A DNA stretch of 64,000 nt, taken from NCBI GenBank assembly GCA_963699015.1, contig CAVOSX010000001.1:124001-188000 (forward strand). Direction: 5' to 3'. Shown here in pieces: positions 57,411 through 64,000 of the stretch. Made by a program: the position numbers and the translations under genes. The DNA is from PALSA-505 sp963699015 (lineage in GTDB: Bacteria; Actinomycetota; Actinomycetes; Streptosporangiales; Streptosporangiaceae). Each line of letters starts with the position of its first letter. The first letter of the stretch is position 1. The notes beneath the pieces are model-generated. The model did no database searches. It was not told the DNA's origin and saw nothing but the letters and a program-made list of their open reading frames with translations.

Positions 57411-59168
57411 GTGGCCATCGTCGCCGGCTCGGCACCGGACGGGCCCGCTGTGCCTGTGCCGGTCGCCGTCGCCCCGCAGCCCGACGGGGCCGCGTTGCTG
57501 TGCGACCTGGCTGCCGATGGCGCTCGGCTGGCACCTGCCGTTCGTCATCAGGATCTTTCATCCGCTGTCGCGGACCGGGAACGAAGCGGCCGGGTTCGGT
57601 GGGTGTGGGCGTCCGCCGCCGGGTGCTACCCGGATCTGCTGAAGGCCGGGGTGCGGGTGGCGCGCTGCCACGACATTGCGCTGGTAGAGGCGCTGCTGCT
57701 CGGCTGTGATGGGCGGCACGGGGAGGCCGCGACGCTGCCTGCGGCCTGGGCCCGGCTGCGCGGCGAGCAGGTGCCGCGGCAGGCGGCGTCCGGCGCGCCG
57801 CAGGCGGCCGCGCTGGCCGCTGCGCAGCAGGCCCTGTTCGAGTCGGCCGAGATCGGCTGGCCCGAGGGCGAGACCCTGCTGGACGCGCTGGCGGCTGTCT
57901 ACGCGGATCAGCTGGTCAGGATGACGGCCGGCGAGGCCACGGCGGGGCTGCGGCTGCTCGCCGCGGCCGAGTCGGCCGGCGCGCTGGCCGCCGCGGAGAT
58001 GGGCTTCGACGGCCTGCCGTGGCGACCGGACGTCCATGATGAGCTGCTGGCCGGACTGCTCGGCCCGCGCCCGGCCCGCGGGGAACGGCCGCCCCGGCTG
58101 GCCGGGCTCGCCGAGCAGATCACGGCGGCATTCGGCGGCAGGCGGGTCAACCCGGACTCGCCGTCCCAGCTCGTGCGCGCCTTCGCCGCCGACGGGATGC
58201 CGGTGTCATCGACCCGCTCCGAGGTGCTCCGCGGCGTTGATCACCCGGCGGTGCCGTTGCTGCTGCAGTACAAGGAGCTGGCCCGGCTGCATGCCGCGCA
58301 CGGCTGGGCCTGGCTGGACTCCTGGGTGACCGCGGGCCGGTTCCGTCCGGAGTACGTGGTCGGCGGGGTGGTATCGGGTCGCTGGGCTACGAACGGCGGC
58401 GGTGCGCTGCAGATCCCGCGGGTGCTGCGCCGGGCCGTGGTGGCCGATCCCGGCTGGACCCTGGTCGTCGCCGACGCGGCGCAACTGGAGCCGCGGGTGC
58501 TGGCGGCGCTGGCCGGGGACCGCGCCTTCGCCCGGGCGGCCGCGGCCGGCGACCTGTACTCGGAGCTGGCCGGGGCATTCGGCGGAGACCGGGGCAAGGC
58601 CAAGGTGGCGTTGCTGTCCGCGATGTACGGCGGCGCGGGAGGCGAAGCGGGTCAGCTGCTCGCCGTGCTCAGGAGCCGCTTCCCCGATGCCGCCAGGTAC
58701 GTGGAGGCGGCCGCTCAGGCCGGCGAGGAGGGCCGGGTGGTCCGGTCGGTCCTGGGCCGGACGTGCCCCCCGCCGTCGGCCGCCTGGCGCTCGGCCGCCG
58801 CCAGCGCCACCGGGCCGGGCGCCGCGCGTTCGGTGCGCGCCCGGGGCCGGTTCACCAGGAACTTCGTGGTGCAGGCCAGCGCCGCGGACTGGGCGCTGGT
58901 GCTGATCGCGTGCCTGCGGCCGCGGCTGGCGGCGCTCGGCGCGGCCGCGGCGCCCGGCGGGCCCGGTCGTGCGCACCTGGTCTTCTTCCAGCACGACGAG
59001 GTGATCGTGCACTGCCGGGAGGAGCTGGCCGAGCCGGTGGTCGCGGCGATAGGCTCCGCGGCTCGGGAGGCGGGCCGGCTGGTGTTCGGGTCGACGCCGG
59101 TGCGGTTTCCGGTGACCACCGCCGTGGTCAGCTGTTACGCCGACGCGAAGCAGGCCGCGGTGCAGTGA
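57411..59168 (+). CDS. DNA polymerase I-like protein (3'-5' exonuclease/polymerase fold)
   Basis: A 585-residue relative of PolA without the 5' nuclease domain. The N-terminal third is an exonuclease-like fold in which I cannot find a clear DEDD set. The polymerase domain shows motif A VVADAAQLEPRVLAALAGD (DxxQxExR), motif B in KAKVALLSAMYGG (K and YG), and motif C VFFQHDEVIVHC with the catalytic aspartate and glutamate. Such proteins are common in actinomycetes, annotated 'bifunctional 3'-5' exonuclease/DNA polymerase', and probably work in repair. GTG 57411; the -10-like TATAGG is 13-18 bases upstream. Confidence 0.85.
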   Translation: MAIVAGSAPDGPAVPVPVAVAPQPDGAALLCDLAADGARLAPAVRHQDLSSAVADRERSGRVRWVWASAAGCYPDLLKAGVRVARCHDIALVEALLLGCDGRHGEAATLPAAWARLRGEQVPRQAASGAPQAAALAAAQQALFESAEIGWPEGETLLDALAAVYADQLVRMTAGEATAGLRLLAAAESAGALAAAEMGFDGLPWRPDVHDELLAGLLGPRPARGERPPRLAGLAEQITAAFGGRRVNPDSPSQLVRAFAADGMPVSSTRSEVLRGVDHPAVPLLLQYKELARLHAAHGWAWLDSWVTAGRFRPEYVVGGVVSGRWATNGGGALQIPRVLRRAVVADPGWTLVVADAAQLEPRVLAALAGDRAFARAAAAGDLYSELAGAFGGDRGKAKVALLSAMYGGAGGEAGQLLAVLRSRFPDAARYVEAAAQAGEEGRVVRSVLGRTCPPPSAAWRSAAASATGPGAARSVRARGRFTRNFVVQASAADWALVLIACLRPRLAALGAAAAPGGPGRAHLVFFQHDEVIVHCREELAEPVVAAIGSAAREAGRLVFGSTPVRFPVTTAVVSCYADAKQAAVQ

Positions 59169-59191
59169 GGCCGGGCCGGGCGCCCGGCCGC

Positions 59192-59623
59192 TCACACCGC
59201 GGCGGCGCTGGGCTGGTCGCTGCCGCAGTACTTGCACTTGGCCGCGGCGGCGGGCAGGTCGCCGGACAGGCAAGCCGGGCAGGTCTTGACGGGCGGCGGA
59301 TCGCCGTAGACGTCCTCGCCGCGCCGCTTCTGGATTGTCTTGTAGGGCACGACAATGGCGAGGTAAATCACCAGCATGAAGATGAGGAAATTGATGAACG
59401 CACCGATGAGCCCGCCGATATTGACAAAGGTTCTGGGATTACCCGGCCGTATCAGCCAGCCAAGCCCGATCTTGCGGCCGGAGACCGTCGCGGCCAGCAG
59501 CGGGTTGATGACGTAGTTGATGAACTGGGCAATCAGGGCGCTGAACGCCAGCGCCACGACGAAGGCGACGGCAGCTTCGACGATGTTGCCGCGCATGACG
59601 AAGTTCCTGAATCCCTTGATCAC
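59192..59623 (-). CDS. mscL: Large-conductance mechanosensitive channel with C-terminal zinc ribbon
   Basis: Pressure-relief channel, 143 residues. VIKGFRNFVMRGNIVEAAVA is the N-terminal helix and first span; ALIAQFINYVINPLL, then GAFINFLIFMLVIYLAIVVP is the second span. Where the usual MscL ends in an acidic bundle, this has EDVYGDPPPVKTCPACLSGD, then AAAAKCKYCGSD: two CxxC pairs, a zinc-ribbon-like module facing the cytoplasm. GTG 59623 is preceded by GGAAGGG. The zinc ribbon may sense metal or redox state or bind a partner. Confidence 0.88.
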   Translation of the reverse strand: MIKGFRNFVMRGNIVEAAVAFVVALAFSALIAQFINYVINPLLAATVSGRKIGLGWLIRPGNPRTFVNIGGLIGAFINFLIFMLVIYLAIVVPYKTIQKRRGEDVYGDPPPVKTCPACLSGDLPAAAAKCKYCGSDQPSAAAV

Positions 59624-59828
59624 GTCGGAACCCTTCCAGGGGATAGCCGCCAGGCCGGCCGCGTGCTCGCGAGTCTGTGCCCGAGCCTTTATGCCCGGAC
59701 CTCCGCTGGCCTGGATGGCATCATGACGGGCGGGCGCGGGCTCAGGCAAGGATCACCGCCGTGCCGCCTGGCCGGGCATGCCGAAAGGCGGAGCCCGCCT
59801 GCGCGCGACCCCGCCTTCGGTTCAGCGG

Positions 59829-60030
59829 CTACTGGTTCTGGCCGCCCTGATCGCCCTGGCCCAGGAAGTCGTCGGCCCGCTGCTCGCCTTGCTGGATCTG
59901 GTCGCTGAAACGCCCGCCGGTCTTTTCGTCAGCGAGGTCCCCTGCCTTCTCCACGCCCTTGTTCAACCTGGTCCGGGTGCTCTTCGGCGAGCTCCCTGGC
60001 TTTGTCGGCGAAACCGCCAAGATCCGACAT
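59829..60030 (-). pseudogene. MT0933/Rv0909-like antitoxin, one-base frameshift
   Basis: Small helical protein of the MT0933 antitoxin family. ATG 60030, behind GGGGGAGG, gives MSDLGGFADKARELAEEHPD and QV; the rest NKGVEKAGDLADEKTGGRFS and DQIQQGEQRADDFLGQG is one frame over from about 59966. Removing one G gives a 66-residue protein of normal form. No toxin gene (Rv0910-like) is adjacent. The indel may be an error. Confidence 0.7.
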
Positions 60031-60203
60031 CCGAACCTCCCCCTTCCGGTTCGTGAGTGACTTGACCGTGCACTGGAAGGCCGTGCCCTCGCAGGCCGGA
60101 GCCAAACGTGGGCCCCCGCAAACCGGTCAGGCCGGGCAGCGCGGTACCCGCGGTATCGGGCCGGGCCGCGCCGATCACCGGGCGGCCTGGTCCGGGCCGC
60201 CGC

Positions 60204-60536
60204 TTATCCCGGCGGGCCCGGCGGAACCTCGCCCCCTCCGGCCTGGCGCCAGTCGATCGTGGCCCGCGCCGCCGCGTCGGGATGCCGCTCCAGCCAGAGG
60301 CGGGCGAACGGGCACAGCGGCACTAGCGTCATGTCTTCGGCCACGGCGCGGTCGACCGCCGCCTGGACCAGCGCGCCGCCGAGGCCGCGACCCTCGAGTT
60401 CGGGCGGCACGTCGGTGTGGACGATCACGAACCGGTTCCCGCGCTTGCGGTACAGCAGCTCCGCGAGGTGGTCATCGGCCCTGAGCTCGAGGCGGGAGTC
60501 TTCGCTGTTGTCGGTGACCTGCCCGGTGTCACTCAT
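60204..60536 (-). CDS. GNAT-type N-acetyltransferase (small, YidJ-like)
   Basis: A 110-residue acetyltransferase of the compact Acetyltransf_CG group: LAELLYRKRGNRFVIVHTDV, PPELEGRGLGGALVQAAVDR with the acetyl-CoA P-loop, and LVPLCPFARLWLERHPD. Substrate unknown. ATG 60536 overlaps the stop of the DUF1275 gene as ATGA, so the two are translated together. Confidence 0.85.
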   Translation of the reverse strand: MSDTGQVTDNSEDSRLELRADDHLAELLYRKRGNRFVIVHTDVPPELEGRGLGGALVQAAVDRAVAEDMTLVPLCPFARLWLERHPDAAARATIDWRQAGGGEVPPGPPG

Positions 60537-61234
60537 CCGGCTATCGTCGCATCACCCGACGTGCTGAGCCACAGGGCCACCCCGGCCACGGCGACGACCA
60601 GCGCCGCGATCAGCAGCGGAAGCGCCGCTTCCTGGTGCAGGAACAGCGCGGCTCCGGAGATCGCGCCGATCAGCATGGCGGCCACCGCGGCCGTCCTGCG
60701 GTAGACCGTGGCCCCCTGTTCCCTGCCCGCGTAGGCCGCGTCGGCAGCCAGCCCGGTCAGCGTCATGGTCAGCACCGTGGTGGTCAGGTCGGGCACGGCC
60801 AGGCGGCGGACGGTCGCGTTGCGGACCCCCATCGCGAACGCCAGCAGCGCGATGATGACGTAGCGGGCCCAGCCGGTGGCCACCGTGGCGGCCAGGGCGG
60901 CGATGATGGCGGCGGTCGCCACGAAGCAGGCCTCGGTTCCCATGGCCACCAGCAGCTGCCGGTTGCGGACACCGCTGCCCCGGGCCAGCCAGGGTGCGGC
61001 CCGCCCGACGCAGAAGGCGCCGACCAGGAAGAAGGCGAGCGACGTGAGCGTGGCGGTGACAGAGAAGCCCCGGGCGCCGGCCACAGCGAATCCCAGCACC
61101 ACGATGTTGCCGGTCATGTTGGCCGTGAACACGCGGCCGAGACCGAGATAACAGACCGCGTCCACCAGGCCGCTGACCGTGGTCAGCGCCAAGAGCGTCA
61201 GCAGCAACGGCGTCGGCGTGCCCTTGTCAGCCAC
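60533..61234 (-). CDS. DUF1275 (YoaK) membrane protein
   Basis: A 233-residue integral membrane protein with about six spans. Family signatures: TTVSGLVDAVCYLGLGRVFT, ANMTGNIVVLGFAVAG, FLVGAFCVGRAAPWLA, FAMGVRNATVRRLAVPDLTT and LTMTLTGLAADA. YoaK proteins are uncharacterised transporters or permease-like proteins. Coupled to the GNAT gene downstream. Confidence 0.88.
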   Translation of the reverse strand: MADKGTPTPLLLTLLALTTVSGLVDAVCYLGLGRVFTANMTGNIVVLGFAVAGARGFSVTATLTSLAFFLVGAFCVGRAAPWLARGSGVRNRQLLVAMGTEACFVATAAIIAALAATVATGWARYVIIALLAFAMGVRNATVRRLAVPDLTTTVLTMTLTGLAADAAYAGREQGATVYRRTAAVAAMLIGAISGAALFLHQEAALPLLIAALVVAVAGVALWLSTSGDATIAG

Positions 61235-61364
61235 CCGGTGACTCCTCTCCCGGCGCAGATGCGCGCTTGCCCGACACCGACAGTCTCGACACAGGAACGG
61301 TCGCGCGAAAGCTCAACCGGGCAGCCGGCGAGCCGCCGCGCGCCAGTGTGCTAATCCTGGGGTC

Positions 61365-62180
61365 ATGGACAGCGCTGCCCGGCGGCTGCTGGCGACGATG
61401 CCGCTGCACGCGATCACCACAACCTACGGCGAGGACGGGCTGCGGGAGCGTTTCGCCCAGGAGATCGGCGTGTTCGGCGGGGCTGACCGGCGCCGGCTGG
61501 AGCGGGCGCTGGCGCTGGCCGGCCGGCTGCACGCCGCCGACCGCCGGCAGCAAGAGCCGTACGTCAACCACCTGCTGCGGGTGGCCATCCGGATCCTCTG
61601 CTACTACGGCGTCCGGGACCCCGACGTGGTGTGCGCTGCGCTGCTGCACGACGCGGTGGAGGATCACGCGGCAGAGCTGGCGGCGGCGGCTGGCAGCGAG
61701 CAGGCGGCTCCTGCCGTCGGCGGCGGCCAGCCGGCGGCGGGTGGCAGTCGGCAGACGGCGCTGGCCGCCCTGGCGGCTGAGTTCGGGCCCCGGGTGGCGG
61801 GACTGGTCGCGGCGGTCACCAACCCGGTGTGGCGGCCTGGCCAGGACCCGCATGAGCAGTACCGCGAGCACGTGGCCGCCAGCCTGGAGAGCTGTCCCTG
61901 GGCGCGGGTGATCAAGGTTTCTGACTTCACCGACAACGGCGTCGGGCTGATCCACACCACCGGGGCCGCGCTGGACCGGCTGGCGGGCAAGTACGCACCG
62001 CTGGTGCCGGTGCTGCGCGAGATGATCGCCCGACCCGACACCCCGCTGGGCGATCAGGCCAAGGAGCGCATCGTCGGCCAGCTGGATTTCGCGGCCGAGC
62101 GGTTCACCGCGATCCGGTCGGCGGTTCCGCGCGAGCCGGCGGCCTCGCGCCCGGCAGGGGCACCGGGCGAGGACCGCTAG
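61365..62180 (+). CDS. SpoT-like HD-domain hydrolase, no synthetase domain
   Basis: A 271-residue protein with an HD phosphohydrolase domain: PYVNHLLRVAIRILCYYGVR (first His), VCAALLHDAVEDHAAELAAA (HD and ED), FGPRVAGLVAAVTNPVW and VIKVSDFTDNGVGLI (closing Asp). Spacing matches the (p)ppGpp hydrolase half of RelA/SpoT and small alarmone hydrolases. A Gly/Ala-rich insertion (about 108-128) follows the HD. No synthetase or TGS domain. Alarmone hydrolysis is an inference; other nucleotide substrates are possible. Confidence 0.75.
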   Translation: MDSAARRLLATMPLHAITTTYGEDGLRERFAQEIGVFGGADRRRLERALALAGRLHAADRRQQEPYVNHLLRVAIRILCYYGVRDPDVVCAALLHDAVEDHAAELAAAAGSEQAAPAVGGGQPAAGGSRQTALAALAAEFGPRVAGLVAAVTNPVWRPGQDPHEQYREHVAASLESCPWARVIKVSDFTDNGVGLIHTTGAALDRLAGKYAPLVPVLREMIARPDTPLGDQAKERIVGQLDFAAERFTAIRSAVPREPAASRPAGAPGEDR

Positions 62181-62371
62181 GCTCAGCGAGGTGGCCGGCG
62201 GCGTCGCCGGGGGTATGCGGCCAGGGCGCGGGAGGGGCTTGGTATGGCGTTCGGCTATCCTTCTCGCCCGGGGCACGCCGGGACGGGGCATGGAGCGATG
62301 CTCCTGTCGCAGGCAAACCGCGTCTTTGATCTTCTTCGGGGCTTGCGCCCAGGCTTGGTCAGGATGGTTCC

Positions 62372-63946
62372 GTGACAAAGACCGCCGTGCTGGCCGTGAT
62401 GGCTCTCGCCTTGACTATTGCTGCGCCGCAGGTGCCCGCATCGGCTGCGGCCGCGGGCAGCACCCGGGTGCTGTATGTCGCCCCGGGTGGTTCGGACACC
62501 TCAAATTCGTGTGCCGTGGCGTCGTCGCCGTGCGCCACGATCGGCCACGCCGTGGCGGAGGCCGCGGCTGATGACGTGATTGACGTGGCCCCCGGCAGGT
62601 ACCTCGAACACGGCATCGTCCTGGCCGTCTCGGTGACGATCGAGGGTTCAGGCGCCGCCTCGACGATCATCGATGCCGGGCATCAGGGCCAGGCCATACT
62701 GGTGCAACCGGGAGCGACCGTGGCCCTCGACCGGCTCACCGTCGCCAACGGCCACACGTCTGGCCACGCCGGCGCGGTTGAGAACAGCGGGACGCTCAGC
62801 CTCATTCATGACCGGTTCGCCGGCAACCATGCCACCGATCCCGGCGGTGCGATCGTCAACTACGCGAGGATCACGGCGATGGTCGGCGACACGTTCACGG
62901 CCAACCGGTCGGCGAGCTATGGCGGTGCGATCGAGAACTTCGGCACGATCGTTGGAGCCGCGGACGACGCCTTCGCCGGCAACATCGCGAACATCGGCGA
63001 CGGCGCCGTCGGGAACCAGGGCACGATCACGTCGCTGGACGGCAGCTCGTTCACCGCCAATGGCGCCGGGTACGCCGGCGCCCTGGACAACAGTGGTTCG
63101 ATCGGCGATCTCAGCCAGGACACCTTCTGGCGCAACGACGTCGCCGGCTACGGCGGCGCCATCGTCAACGTGCTCGGCGGCGCGATCTCGAAGCTCACCA
63201 ACGACACGCTCGCCTACAACTCGGTTTCGGACAGCCTGGGCCAGGGCGGGGCCATCGAGCAGGACGGTGAGGCGACGATCGGGCTGCTGGCAAACGACAC
63301 GATCGTTCACAACCACGCCACGATCGGCGGCGGCATCGACAACGAGTCCTCGACCGTGCGGTCGGCCACCGGCGTGATCATCGCTTTCAACACGGGCACG
63401 CAGGGCGCCAACTGCGACAACTTCCAAGCGCGCCTGGTCGACACCGGCTACAACCTGGAAACTGACACCGCCGCGTCCTGCGGGTTCAGCGCGCGAGCCC
63501 ACGACCTCGTAGGAGTGAACCCGCGGCTGCGGTCGCTCGGCGACTACGGCGGCCCGACGTTGACCGCGCCGCCAGCACCGTCGAGCATCATCGTCACCGG
63601 CAGCCCGACGGCGCCTTGCGCCGTCGGCGTCGACCAGCGCGGAGTGCCGCGCCCCCAGCCACCCGGCGGCGAGTGTGACATCGGCGCTGTCCAGTTCGCA
63701 CCGCCCGCACCCGCATCGTTGTCCCCGGCGGCGGGAGCGCCCAGCGGAGGCACCCGCGTTCACCTCGTCGGCAGCGGCTTTACCCTCAGCACGCAGGTCA
63801 TGTTCGGGCACACTCCAGCGAGGTTCTGGGTGTCCGGCGACTCAAGCATCACGGCGATATCCCCGCCGGGACATGGCAGCGAACCGGTGCGAGTCGTCAA
63901 CCCAGACGGCCGTTCTGTCAGCGTGCTGCGGTTCACCTACACCTGA
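62372..63946 (+). CDS. Secreted right-handed beta-helix protein with IPT/TIG domain
   Basis: A 524-residue exported protein. A signal peptide (about 1-26, ending VPASAAAAG) leads to a pectate-lyase-like parallel beta-helix at about 55-370: repeated rungs of about 31 residues such as GGAIVNYARITAMVGDTFTA and YGGAIENFGTIVGAADDAFA. Then a choice-of-anchor-Q-type stretch (DQRGVPRPQPPGGECDIGAV) and a C-terminal IPT/TIG fold (PAAGAPSGGTRVHLVGSGFT ... VRVVNPDGRSVSVLRFTYT-like). No sortase signal or transmembrane tail, so it is released or bound loosely. Function unknown; polysaccharide binding or cleavage is possible. GTG 62372 with CAGGAT just upstream. Confidence 0.8.
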   Translation: MTKTAVLAVMALALTIAAPQVPASAAAAGSTRVLYVAPGGSDTSNSCAVASSPCATIGHAVAEAAADDVIDVAPGRYLEHGIVLAVSVTIEGSGAASTIIDAGHQGQAILVQPGATVALDRLTVANGHTSGHAGAVENSGTLSLIHDRFAGNHATDPGGAIVNYARITAMVGDTFTANRSASYGGAIENFGTIVGAADDAFAGNIANIGDGAVGNQGTITSLDGSSFTANGAGYAGALDNSGSIGDLSQDTFWRNDVAGYGGAIVNVLGGAISKLTNDTLAYNSVSDSLGQGGAIEQDGEATIGLLANDTIVHNHATIGGGIDNESSTVRSATGVIIAFNTGTQGANCDNFQARLVDTGYNLETDTAASCGFSARAHDLVGVNPRLRSLGDYGGPTLTAPPAPSSIIVTGSPTAPCAVGVDQRGVPRPQPPGGECDIGAVQFAPPAPASLSPAAGAPSGGTRVHLVGSGFTLSTQVMFGHTPARFWVSGDSSITAISPPGHGSEPVRVVNPDGRSVSVLRFTYT

Positions 63947-64000
63947 CCCGCCGCGACGCAGACAGAGGCTGGCGGAGAAAGGGAAGCGATGGATCTGGAA

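Overview
High-GC actinomycete chromosome. GTG starts are frequent, several start codons sit directly behind a promoter (leaderless type), and the set bldC, an LCP ligase, IdeR/DtxR, FadE5- and FadE34-like acyl-CoA dehydrogenases and a purS-Q-L / purF-M / DUF3073 / valine dehydrogenase / bldC order points to a sporulating, Streptomyces-like or Streptosporangiales-like organism. The species cannot be named from this window.

Layout. 1-11.4 kb is core: a citrate synthase cut by the window edge, pdxH (frameshifted), an iron-dependent DtxR/IdeR repressor, a PAS-GAF-PP2C-HATPase signalling protein, a thiolase, an hsp20-MerR pair, a long acyl-CoA dehydrogenase with a palindromic operator, a P450 and dcd. 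tRNA-Gly(CCC) at 11.5 kb is followed at once by the C-terminal remnant of a tyrosine integrase. From there to about 24.2 kb lies an accessory region with lower-GC genes, IS scraps, two HNH remnants, an internally deleted aminoglycoside nucleotidyltransferase, a broken nucleoside hydrolase and a hydrolase fragment, mixed with intact cargo (epoxide hydrolase, M50-like protease, DHFR-like reductase, DinB protein, 6-phosphogluconolactonase, HAD phosphatase, aldo-keto reductase plus TetR). It reads as an old, decaying integrated element.

24.2-39 kb: methionine assimilation (metX, metY, a CoA-binding protein), OsmC plus a flavin monooxygenase with no canonical start, secreted SGNH hydrolase and polysaccharide deacetylase, an alcohol dehydrogenase with its cofactor domain deleted, a PHP phosphoesterase, a three-subunit cobalt-type nitrile hydratase (split beta subunit, as in toyocamycin nitrile hydratase), serS and an LCP protein. 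39-47 kb: a fused double acyl-CoA dehydrogenase divergent from fadE5, sharing two copies of an operator motif also found before the acyl-CoA dehydrogenase at 9.4 kb, then a 2-oxoacid dehydrogenase operon (E1 alpha, E1 beta, E2) whose E2 linker carries a frame-breaking 16-bp tandem repeat.

47-57 kb: de novo purine genes (purS, an RsbW-like ATPase, purQ, purL, a sterol-carrier-family gene, purF, purM), DUF3073, valine dehydrogenase and bldC. 57-64 kb: a membrane-anchored DUF5666-like protein, a Pol I-like polymerase, MscL with a C-terminal zinc ribbon, an MT0933-type antitoxin, GNAT and DUF1275 proteins, a SpoT-like HD hydrolase and a secreted beta-helix protein.

Valine dehydrogenase, the 2-oxoacid dehydrogenase, the acyl-CoA dehydrogenases and the thiolase would together form a branched-chain amino acid and acyl-CoA degradation route. 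Many genes, including housekeeping ones, carry single-base frameshifts; some are probably sequencing errors, so every 'pseudogene' call here that rests on one indel should be read with that in mind.
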